A program made the position numbers and the translations under genes. The notes beneath the pieces are model-generated. The model had not been told where the DNA came from, ran no database searches, and saw only the letters and a program-made list of their open reading frames with translations. A DNA stretch of 64,000 nucleotides from JANWVO01 sp964458495. Its GTDB lineage: Bacteria > Acidobacteriota > Terriglobia > Bryobacterales > Bryobacteraceae. Location: contig CAYWJB010000005.1 in NCBI GenBank assembly GCA_964458495.1, forward strand, positions 186,001-250,000, written 5' to 3'. This document shows, one piece after another, positions 1-6,350 of this stretch. Position 1 is the stretch's first letter, and each line of letters begins with the position of its first letter.

Positions 1-792
1 CGGCTTCAGGGTGCGGTCGGTCTCCTCCATCCATTCCTTCAGGCTTGTCCCCGCGCGCTTCAGCCATTCGTCGACCAGCGCCACCCGCACCTGCACCAGC
101 GGAATCCCGGCCGATTCCGGCCCCACGCGCCCCGTGAACCGCTCCAGGCGGTCCTCCTCGCCGGCGTGGTTCGGGACATCGTTCACCAGCAACACCGCCG
201 CTGCCCCGTGAAACCGCGCGTTCACCGCCTTGTTCTGGATCTGCGCGTGCGTGGTGTAGGCGCGCCCGGCAAACGGGCTCTTTTCGTCGAACTCCTGCGG
301 CTCGTGCCGCAAGACGATCACGATCTTGCCCTTCACGTCCGCCCCGGCGTAGTCGTCGTACTGATACTCCGGCGCCGTGATCCCGTAGCCTGCGAAAACG
401 ACCTCCGCCTGCGCCCGCCCGTTGCCGGAAAAGTTCAAGGGCAGATAGTCCTGGGAAATCGCATAGGCGCGCGGCTTCGCCCCCTCTGTTGCCTCCGCCA
501 GCCGGTTGTCCTTGCCCAGGCTCGCGCTTACCGTCACCTGGAAGCGCTGGAAATAGTCTCGCTGTCCCGGCACGGGGCGCAGCCCCAGCTCCCGGAACCG
601 CGCTGCTATCCATCGCGCGGCTTTCTCCAGCTCCGGCGTGCCCGTGAGCCGCCCCTTCATCGACTCCGACGCCAGGAACTTTACGCTCTCGCGGTAGCTC
701 TTCTCGCTGATCGCGCCCGGCCGCAGCGAGGCCGCGGCCATCACGGCCGCCAGCGCCGCGCCCGCCAATATCAGGGTCAATCTCCGCTTCAT
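1..792 (-). CDS. M28-family metallopeptidase with PA domain (partial, C-terminus beyond window)
   Basis: Reads from an ATG at 792 to the window edge without a stop (264 codons seen), so the C-terminal catalytic part is missing. The start is a signal peptide (MKRRLTLILAG, Ala-rich core), followed by a region with ESMKGRLTG and AARWIAARFRELGL, typical of the N-terminus of secreted M28 aminopeptidases. Then comes a PA-type insert (VFAGYGITAPEY, DDYAGADVKGK). Zinc ligands would lie beyond the edge, so the enzyme class rests on the N-terminal half. Its ATG overlaps the TGA of the DsbA-like gene (ATGA), so the two are probably translationally coupled. A second M28 peptidase is at 19443-20903. Family call is solid; substrate unknown. 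Confidence 0.8.
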   Translation of the reverse strand, partial: MKRRLTLILAGAALAAVMAAASLRPGAISEKSYRESVKFLASESMKGRLTGTPELEKAARWIAARFRELGLRPVPGQRDYFQRFQVTVSASLGKDNRLAEATEGAKPRAYAISQDYLPLNFSGNGRAQAEVVFAGYGITAPEYQYDDYAGADVKGKIVIVLRHEPQEFDEKSPFAGRAYTTHAQIQNKAVNARFHGAAAVLLVNDVPNHAGEEDRLERFTGRVGPESAGIPLVQVRVALVDEWLKRAGTSLKEWMEETDRTLKP

Positions 793-1739
793 TTCCGGTT
801 CTCTTTCCTTGGGTTCTCAGCCGGTTTCCCCGGCACGGGCAGCGTCAGCGTACAGCAATCCGGCGAGGAAGCCGCCTTCTGCGCGAAGTCCAGCTCCAGA
901 TCCAGAATCGCCTTCAGCTGCGGCCAGGGGATGTTGCCCGTCAGCATCCGCCCGTTCACAAAGAGCGTCGGCGTGGACTGGATGTTCAGCCGCCGCGCGT
1001 CTGCCACGCTCCGGGCCACCTCCGCCGCCGTCTTCGGGTCGTCCACACAGGCCGAGAACAAGGCCTCGTCCCCGCCTGCGGTCTTCAGCCATTCCAGCGC
1101 CCGGGCGCGGAAATTGCCTGCCTGGAATTCCGGCTGCTTGTCAAAAACCCAGTCGTGGTATTTCCAGAACAGCTCGTCCCCCTGCCGGTATGCGCAACGG
1201 CCGGCGACCGCCGCCTGCCTCGCCCAGGGATGAATCGCCTCCAGCGGCAGGTCCCGGAACACCAGCCGGTACTGACCGGCGTACGCCTTCGGCAGGTTCT
1301 GGCGCAGGCTGCGCGCCTCCTCGCGGCAGAAGTTGCACTGGAAATCGCTGAACACCACCAGCTGCAGCTTCGCGTCCCTGCTCCCCTCCGCCGGGTGGCC
1401 ATCGGTCTCGATCTTCGCCGCCTGTGCTGCGTATGGGGGCTGGTCGGCCCGGAACAGCGAGCCCCGCAACAGATGCCGCCCGTCCGCCGACACGTAAAAC
1501 AGCTCTTCCTGGCTCGCCTGCTGGTACCGCGCCGTGGCGCGCACCTCGTACAGTCCGGGCACGCCGGAGGGTCCGGGCTCCGAAAGCGTCACCTGGATCT
1601 GCGGCCCCCACAGCATCAGGTGCCGGATGAAGGACTCGAGCCGCCCCCTGTCGATCTGCGCAGCCCCCTGCGACCCCTGCCCCACGCACGCCGCCGCCGT
1701 CAGAACCAACCACGCCGCAAATTCTGCCAGCCGCCTCAT
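789..1739 (-). CDS. Secreted DsbA/thioredoxin-fold disulfide oxidoreductase
   Basis: 316 residues from ATG 1739, chosen because a signal-like stretch (MRRLAEFAAWLVLTAAA) follows at once and a TACAAT box lies 6 nt upstream; an open frame continues to 1853 but adds only low-complexity sequence. The thioredoxin fold occupies roughly residues 120-290: active-site CNFC at 135-138 after VVFSDFQ, and a cis-proline loop STPTLFVNG near 255-263. This is the DsbA/DsbG-like 'thioredoxin_4' type that oxidises or isomerises disulfides outside the cytoplasm. The first 110 residues form an extra N-terminal domain I do not recognise, and the tail carries an adjacent Cys pair (295-296). It overlaps the downstream M28 peptidase by 4 nt. 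Confidence 0.85.
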   Translation of the reverse strand: MRRLAEFAAWLVLTAAACVGQGSQGAAQIDRGRLESFIRHLMLWGPQIQVTLSEPGPSGVPGLYEVRATARYQQASQEELFYVSADGRHLLRGSLFRADQPPYAAQAAKIETDGHPAEGSRDAKLQLVVFSDFQCNFCREEARSLRQNLPKAYAGQYRLVFRDLPLEAIHPWARQAAVAGRCAYRQGDELFWKYHDWVFDKQPEFQAGNFRARALEWLKTAGGDEALFSACVDDPKTAAEVARSVADARRLNIQSTPTLFVNGRMLTGNIPWPQLKAILDLELDFAQKAASSPDCCTLTLPVPGKPAENPRKENRK

Positions 1740-1745
1740 CCCATC

Positions 1746-1751
1746 ATTGTA
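1746..1751 (-). promoter_or_regulatory. -10-like box, 6 nt before DsbA-like start
   Basis: TACAAT on the minus strand ends 6 nt upstream of ATG 1739. A sigma70-type start would fall at the A of the start codon, suggesting a leaderless transcript. No clear -35 is visible. Confidence 0.45.
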
Positions 1752-1846
1752 CCGAGCCGCACTCCCCAACCCCGCCCGAACGGCCCGCCCGGCACGGCCA
1801 CTTGCCGCACTTCCCCCGGCAGGCTGCGCATTTTCAACCGCCGCCC

Positions 1847-2036
1847 CCTTCACACCCCCATCAGAGCCGCGAGTGAAGCCGCCACGTTGTCAGAGCCGCG
1901 AGTGAAGCCGCCCGAAGGGCGGCGAGAACGAGCGGTCCACTCCTTCACACCCCCATCAGAGCCGCGCGCGAAGCCGCCACGTTGTCAGAGCCGCGAGTGA
2001 AGCCGCCCGAAGGGCGGCGAGAACGAGCGGTTCACT
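1847..2036. repeat. 95-bp direct tandem repeat, two copies, each with a hairpin
   Basis: Copy 1 is 1847-1941 and copy 2 is 1942-2036; they differ at only a few bases. Each unit itself contains the phrase TCAGAGCCGCG-AGTGAAGCCGCC twice (first copy at 1861 and 1890). Each unit also has a perfect 7-bp stem, GCCGCCC-GAA-GGGCGGC, at 1907-1923 and again at 2002-2018. A degenerate third piece follows at 2037-2086 (CCGCGAGTGAAGC, then CGAAAACGAGCGG). No gene is supported here. The structure is REP/BIME-like: short, extragenic, palindromic, and placed upstream of two minus-strand genes. Confidence 0.85.
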
Positions 2037-2086
2037 TCCGATCCGCGAGTGAAGCGAACCAACGGCCCGCGAAAACGAGCGGTTCC
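2037..2086. repeat. Degenerate partial third copy of the 95-bp repeat
   Basis: Shares CCGCGAGTGAAGC and ACGAGCGGTTC with the adjoining units but lacks the GCCGCCC/GGGCGGC hairpin. The remainder of the gap, 2087-2246, shows nothing I can name. Confidence 0.5.
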
Positions 2087-2246
2087 CCGACGAGGACTCA
2101 GCACTCCGTCCCTTCCCGAATCACTCCAATCCCCAGCGACGGGCCCGGCCGCGGACAGGGTTTTCTGTCCCCGTCTCCGCACTGAAACGCCAAAAGCGCC
2201 AAGGGCGCCCCTCGCGGGGCGCCCCATTGCACCGGAATCCGGACGC

Positions 2247-2444
2247 TCAATCCATCTCGCGCGCCCGCTTCTTGCGGCTGCGCTTGCGCGCCAGCGCCTG
2301 CTTGAGGCGGCGTTTCTCGCCCGGCTTCACATAGTAGGAGTGTTTTTTGATCTCCTTGATGATGTCCTCCTGCTGCACCTTGCGCTTGAAGCGGCGCAAC
2401 GCGCTTTCCAGCGTTTCGCCCTCCTGGACAATCACTTCTGCCAT
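2247..2444 (-). CDS. rpsU: 30S ribosomal protein S21
   Basis: 65 residues: MAEVIVQEGETLESALRRF, then a basic C-terminal tail ending KRSRKKRAREMD. Length, the ETLESALRRFKRKV core and the Lys/Arg-rich end are those of bS21, the small-subunit protein near the anti-Shine-Dalgarno of 16S rRNA. The start at 2444 is fixed by a near-perfect Shine-Dalgarno (AGGAGGTGA, 2453-2461) 8 nt upstream; the open frame extends further upstream to 2756, but that part overlaps the divergent gene and is not credible. A possible -10 (TATTCT, minus strand, 2490-2495) lies about 45 nt upstream of the start. Confidence 0.95.
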   Translation of the reverse strand: MAEVIVQEGETLESALRRFKRKVQQEDIIKEIKKHSYYVKPGEKRRLKQALARKRSRKKRAREMD

Positions 2445-2489
2445 GGCTCGATTCACCTCCTCTCCGGCGCGGCCGCGCCCCGAAACTTC

Positions 2490-2495
2490 AGAATA
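2490..2495 (-). promoter_or_regulatory. Possible -10 box for rpsU
   Basis: TATTCT on the minus strand in the divergent gap between rpsU and the gene at 2575. It would give rpsU a leader of about 40 nt that includes its strong Shine-Dalgarno. No convincing -35. Confidence 0.3.
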
Positions 2496-2574
2496 GCGCA
2501 TCCGCCGGCGGGGCTTCACACGGCGCACGGATTCTGATAAACAGACGAGAAGATCTGATTCAAGCGAGGCGTTC

Positions 2575-4002
2575 ATGCATCGTTCAGAACTGGTTTCCAT
2601 CGCCCCGGCTTCCCGCCGGTCCTTCCTGCGCTCCTGCGCGGGTTGCGCCGCGTGGCTGGCGGGAGGGTGCGCGGGCGCTGCCGCCGCCACGGCGGGCAGC
2701 CTCCTGCCGAAAGAGAAGGCGCGTGTCCGCCTTGTCTTCATACACCCGGACCCCAAGATCGAGGGCTGGCCATACCAGGGTTACGACTACGAATCGAGGA
2801 AGAAAATGCTCCTCGGCCGCCTGGAGCGCGGCTGCCCCGACATCGAGTTCTCGCCCGTCACCATGACGTGGGTCGAAGAGGCCGAGAAGATGCTCGCCGC
2901 CGACGAGGGCAAGGGCATTGACGGCTACGCTGTCTACATCCTCGGCATCCCGTCCAACGCTTCCCGCGCCATCGCCATGAGCGGCAAGCCCGCAGTGCTG
3001 ATCGACGATCTCTATGGCGGCACGGGCTCGTTCCTCGGCCACTTCCCTGCAGCACGCAAAGCAGGCAAGCCGGTGGTGGGCGTTTCCTCCTCCCGCATCG
3101 AGGACGTCTGCGAGGCGGTCAACACCTTCGCTGTCCTCCGCAGGCTGAAGGCGTCCAGAATCCTCGTCGTCACACCCCGCGATATGCAGAGGAACATCGA
3201 CGCCATCCACACGAATCTCGGCCCGGAAATTGCCAGCATTCCGGCCGACGAACTCAACGCCGCCTGGAAGGCGGCTGACCGCAAGTCAGCGGAAGAACAG
3301 GCCGACGCCTGGATGCGCCGCGCCGACCGCACCGTCGAACCCAAGCCCGCCGAGATCCGCAACAGCGCCGCCATGTATCTCGGCATGGCTTCTCTGCTCG
3401 AAAAGCACCGCGCGCAGGCCATCGCGGTCGATTGCCTCGAGCTGTTCTACAAGCAAAAGATGTTCGCCTACCCCTGCCTCGGCTTCTTCCAGATGAACAA
3501 CGACGGCCTGGTCGGCGCCTGCGAAGCCGACCTCACCAGCGCCTCCACCATGCTGCTGCTGCGCTATCTCACCGGCCGCGCCAGCTACATCTCCGACCCC
3601 GTCATCGACACGGCGAAGAACCAGATCATCTACGCCCACTGCGTGGCGCCGTCCAAGGTCTACGGGCCGGAAGGTCCCGAGTGCGCTTACGAGATTCGCG
3701 ATCACAGCGAAGACCGCAAAGGCGCAGCGATCCGCTCCATTCTGCCTTTGAACGAGACTCTGTCCACTCTGGAGTTTGTCTCCTACGCGAAGACCGTCGT
3801 CTTCCACCTGAGCCGCGCGGTGGACAATCTCGAAGAGGACCGCGCCTGCCGCACCAAGCTGGTGGCCGGGGTGAAGGACGCCCGCCGTCTCATGGAAGGC
3901 TGGGACTTCGGCTGGCACCGCGTCACGGTCTACGGAGATTGGAAAACGCAGATCGCCAACACAGCGGCGCTGCTCGGCTGGAAGTTCGTCGAAGAGGGTT
4001 GA
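2575..4002 (+). CDS. Tat-exported protein with L-fucose/L-arabinose isomerase-like fold (function unknown)
   Basis: 475 residues. The N-terminus carries a twin-arginine signal (SRRSFLRS, Arg 14-15) followed by a small hydrophobic, Ala/Gly/Cys-rich segment, so it is probably exported folded. The rest reads like a two-domain sugar-isomerase-like protein: an N-terminal Rossmann-type half (VRLVFIHPDP; VYILGIPSN; ILVVTPRDMQ) and a C-terminal half with AVDCLELFY, CLGFFQMNNDG and GACEADLTSAST, as in the L-fucose isomerase C-terminal family. I cannot identify a substrate or confirm metal ligands. The start is the first ATG with the Tat motif nearby; no strong Shine-Dalgarno. It is alone on this strand between rpsU and a small secreted protein. 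Confidence 0.75.
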   Translation: MHRSELVSIAPASRRSFLRSCAGCAAWLAGGCAGAAAATAGSLLPKEKARVRLVFIHPDPKIEGWPYQGYDYESRKKMLLGRLERGCPDIEFSPVTMTWVEEAEKMLAADEGKGIDGYAVYILGIPSNASRAIAMSGKPAVLIDDLYGGTGSFLGHFPAARKAGKPVVGVSSSRIEDVCEAVNTFAVLRRLKASRILVVTPRDMQRNIDAIHTNLGPEIASIPADELNAAWKAADRKSAEEQADAWMRRADRTVEPKPAEIRNSAAMYLGMASLLEKHRAQAIAVDCLELFYKQKMFAYPCLGFFQMNNDGLVGACEADLTSASTMLLLRYLTGRASYISDPVIDTAKNQIIYAHCVAPSKVYGPEGPECAYEIRDHSEDRKGAAIRSILPLNETLSTLEFVSYAKTVVFHLSRAVDNLEEDRACRTKLVAGVKDARRLMEGWDFGWHRVTVYGDWKTQIANTAALLGWKFVEEG

Positions 4003-4243
4003 GTGCGCTGCCCGCAGCCGGCGGCGTCTGTTCTGGTCTCCCCCGTGCCCGTGCGGCCGCCCTGCTGGCGGGACATCGCCGCACCCGGGTGCCTCCAGCA
4101 CGCTTCGACTGCGGCCACGGTGAAACCTGCGCCCCGCCTGAATCGTCCATCGGGATGCGTGGCGGCCGCGGCCACCTTCGGGCGTGGATTGTCCCGCGGC
4201 CCGCCCGTAAGAGTCCCACATCGAGCTTGAAGGAGGTACTGCG

Positions 4244-4708
4244 ATGCGAAGCCTGTTCCGGCTTTTCCCCGCCATGCTTTGCGCCGCTGCCCTTCTGGCG
4301 GCGGATGCGGACGAGAGAGCAAACCTGAAGGACATGGCCCAGAAGCTCATCACCGAGTCCCGCACCACGCGCGAAATGGCCATGCAGATCGCCGATCAGC
4401 TCCGCAAGTCGTCCGACACAGCCTCGGTGCGAGATCAGATCCCTGTTCTCGAGCAGCATGCCGCATCCATCCGGCAATTGATCGGCGAGCTCGAGTCCAA
4501 AGGCGCCACGCTGACTTCCAAACAGCGCCGGCAGCTCGAGACAGCGCGCAAGGTGGCCGAGATTCTGAACGTGTTCATTGAGAACAAGAAGCAGATGCTC
4601 GCCTCGGTCAGCTCCCCGCGCGACCGGGACAACGTCCGCTTCCAGGCCATCGGCGTCGCCCAGCGCGCCGGGATGATCGAAAAGACGATCTCCAGGCTTG
4701 GCCTGTAA
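4244..4708 (+). CDS. Small secreted helical protein of unknown function
   Basis: 154 residues with a signal peptide (MRSLFRLFPAMLCAAALLAADA). The mature part is charged and predicted mainly helical by eye (KDMAQKLITESRTTREM, QHAASIRQLIGELE, RRQLETARKVAEILN), consistent with a coiled coil or helical bundle. No catalytic motif. The start is set by an excellent Shine-Dalgarno (GAAGGAGGT) 6 nt upstream of ATG 4244. It is followed 40 nt later by a strong intrinsic terminator (4749-4777), so it ends its transcription unit. I do not recognise the family. Confidence 0.8.
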   Translation: MRSLFRLFPAMLCAAALLAADADERANLKDMAQKLITESRTTREMAMQIADQLRKSSDTASVRDQIPVLEQHAASIRQLIGELESKGATLTSKQRRQLETARKVAEILNVFIENKKQMLASVSSPRDRDNVRFQAIGVAQRAGMIEKTISRLGL

Positions 4709-4748
4709 TCTGGGCCGGCCGGCGCAATCCTGATCGGTGGATCCTTCC

Positions 4749-4777
4749 GGCTCCGCCCCGTGCGGAGCCTGTTTTTT
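4749..4777 (+). terminator. Rho-independent terminator
   Basis: Perfect 8-bp stem GGCTCCGC / GCGGAGCC (4749-4756 with 4762-4769), 5-nt loop, then TG and six Ts (4772-4777). It is the only classical hairpin plus U-tract terminator I found in the window, and it ends the 4244-4708 gene. Confidence 0.9.
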
Positions 4778-4904
4778 GCCGTCTGCGCATTCCTGGATCC
4801 TTCCCTCTGTCTTGCGCCTTCCGGCCGCGCCGGCCGGCCCCTCCGCATCCCTTCACCCGGTTCTCTCCGGGCTGGAACTGTCATTCCTGCCCTCCTGCTG
4901 GTGC

Positions 4905-4910
4905 TATAAT
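4905..4910 (+). promoter_or_regulatory. -10 box (TATAAT) of the HAD phosphatase leader
   Basis: Perfect TATAAT in the gap before the gene at 5049. It would give a leader of roughly 130 nt. No good -35 at standard spacing. Confidence 0.5.
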
Positions 4911-4976
4911 CCAGCAATAGGGCCCTGCGCGCCCTCCCGCCTACGACACCGCAATCCCCCGTCAGGCAATCGTAAC

Positions 4977-5008
4977 CCGGCTGTCACTCCACATTTGCAG
5001 ACAGCCGG
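4977..5008 (+). promoter_or_regulatory. Hairpin in the 5' leader of the HAD phosphatase gene
   Basis: Perfect 9-bp stem CCGGCTGTC (4977-4985) with GACAGCCGG (5000-5008) and a 14-nt loop. It ends about 28 nt before the Shine-Dalgarno (AGGAGGA, 5036-5042). There is no U-tract, so it is not an obvious terminator. It may be a regulatory leader element. Confidence 0.5.
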
Positions 5009-5048
5009 AATGCTGGTCTTCGGGAACGAATCACAGGAGGAAATCTTC

Positions 5049-5867
5049 ATGTCGGCAGCTGCAAAGCGAAAGCTGTATCTGCTCGCCAGCGACTTTGATC
5101 ACACGCTCAGTTTCAATGACTCCGGCCTCGTTCTCAGCGAGTTGCTGGGCGTTTCCGCGTTCGAGGAGAAGGTCCGCTCGCTCGAACGGCTCCACCTCGT
5201 CCAGCAGGGCGGGGAACTGGCCTATCTGCTTTTGCACGACCCCGATTTCCGGGACGTCAGGCCCGAGCACCTCCGGGAAACCGGGCGCCGCATACGGTTG
5301 AAGAAGAACATCCCGCTGCTCATCGAACTGCTCCGCAATCTCGACGGCGCGGAGTTCGATTTTCACGTCATCTCCGCCGCGCCGCAAGAGGTGATTCATG
5401 CCGCCCTCGACGGGATCATTCCGCCGGAAAACATCCATGGCACCCTGTTTGAAACCGACGCCGGGACGGGGCGGATTTCCGCCATCCGCCGCGTCAGCGC
5501 GGGCTACGGGAAAGTGGCCGTGCTCGAGGAAATCCGCCAGCGGCTCGGCATCAGCTACAACCGTCTGGTCTATGTCGGCGACGGGAGCTCCGACGTCCAC
5601 GTCATGCTCCACCTCAACCGCAACGACGGCCTCACTATCGCCGTCAGCGAAAACCGCTTCATTACCCAGATCGCCCGCCGCACCGTCCTTAGCGACGACG
5701 CACTCAGCGTGGCCGTGCCCGTGATGGAGGAGATCTTCGCCTGGGACTCCCTCCGCGTCCGAGCCTTCTTTGAACTGCACGGCGTCACCCTCCGCGAGTG
5801 GACCAAGGTTCGCACGGACCGTCTCAGCTTCGCCCCGAATCTCTCCTCCGTGCAGCCTCCCCAGTGA
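5049..5867 (+). CDS. HAD-superfamily phosphatase, phosphoserine-phosphatase-like
   Basis: 272 residues. HAD motif I is DFDHTLSF near the N-terminus, motif II VISAAPQE, a conserved Lys in GYGKVAVLEE, and motif III YVGDGSSDVHVML. This layout, with an all-helical cap between motifs I and II, matches the phosphoserine phosphatase/MtnX-type branch; the substrate cannot be told. The ATG at 5049 is chosen because AGGAGGA sits 6 nt upstream; the longer frame from 4737 runs through the terminator and leader. The next gene starts 14 nt downstream, so the two probably form one unit. Confidence 0.85.
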   Translation: MSAAAKRKLYLLASDFDHTLSFNDSGLVLSELLGVSAFEEKVRSLERLHLVQQGGELAYLLLHDPDFRDVRPEHLRETGRRIRLKKNIPLLIELLRNLDGAEFDFHVISAAPQEVIHAALDGIIPPENIHGTLFETDAGTGRISAIRRVSAGYGKVAVLEEIRQRLGISYNRLVYVGDGSSDVHVMLHLNRNDGLTIAVSENRFITQIARRTVLSDDALSVAVPVMEEIFAWDSLRVRAFFELHGVTLREWTKVRTDRLSFAPNLSSVQPPQ

Positions 5868-5881
5868 GAGGAACCCCCGCC

Positions 5882-6103
5882 ATGCAGCTCGCAGATGTGA
5901 TCGGATGGTTCGCGACCGCGGTCTTCGCCGCTTCCTACCTCGTGAAGGATCCACGCCGCCTGCGCCTGATTCAGGCAAGCGCAGCCCTGGTGTGGATCTC
6001 CTACGGGCTCCTTCTGCGTGCCGCTCCCGTGGTCGCCGCCAACGCGGCAGTCGCCGCCCTTGCCCTGATCAGCCTCCGCCGCGGTCAGCCGTCCGGCCAC
6101 TGA
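5882..6103 (+). CDS. Small three-helix membrane protein, YgjV/SemiSWEET-like
   Basis: 73 residues, almost all hydrophobic: IGWFATAVFAASYLV, a short basic loop (KDPRRLRLIQ), ALVWISYGLLL, then VVAANAAVAALALISLRR. The three-helix pattern with a basic first loop resembles the bacterial inner-membrane YgjV family and SemiSWEET sugar transporters, which act as dimers of three-helix units. No function is proved. GAGAGGAA lies ahead of the ATG. It follows the HAD phosphatase by 14 nt and is convergent with the TolC gene. Confidence 0.7.
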   Translation: MQLADVIGWFATAVFAASYLVKDPRRLRLIQASAALVWISYGLLLRAAPVVAANAAVAALALISLRRGQPSGH

Positions 6104-6264
6104 GGGTGATTCCCGAATCTCATGCGCCAATCGTGTGGAATCGCGGGCAAGTGGCCCTTGCGACGAGATTCAGGCAAGCCTGTCGGACCATTCCCGCCTG
6201 CCTCGCCCTCGCACCCCCGTGCCTCGCCCGGCAGGCGCCGGAATCTGTTTGAGAGACGTGTGAT

Positions 6265-6293
6265 GCCGCCGCGCGCAGGGGAAGCGCGGCGGC
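6265..6293. terminator. Perfect GC hairpin between convergent genes
   Basis: 10-bp stem GCCGCCGCGC / GCGCGGCGGC with a 9-nt loop, between the gene ending at 6103 (+) and the TolC gene ending at 6351 (-). There is no T-run on either side, so intrinsic termination is uncertain; it could still act as a bidirectional transcript 3' end. The rest of 6104-6350 shows nothing else. Confidence 0.4.
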
Positions 6294-6350
6294 GCGCGCG
6301 AACTTCGACCAGGCGCATCGCGAGCCGGGATCGCGGGAGGGACGGCCGGT

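Noticed and set aside
1847..2086. CRISPR array
   Set aside because: Only two full copies plus a fragment, copies directly abut with no unique spacers, units are 95 bp, and there are no cas genes.
2445..2756. Longer rpsU product (169 codons)
   Set aside because: Upstream part overlaps the divergent gene's N-terminus and is unlike S21; the Shine-Dalgarno fixes the start at 2444.
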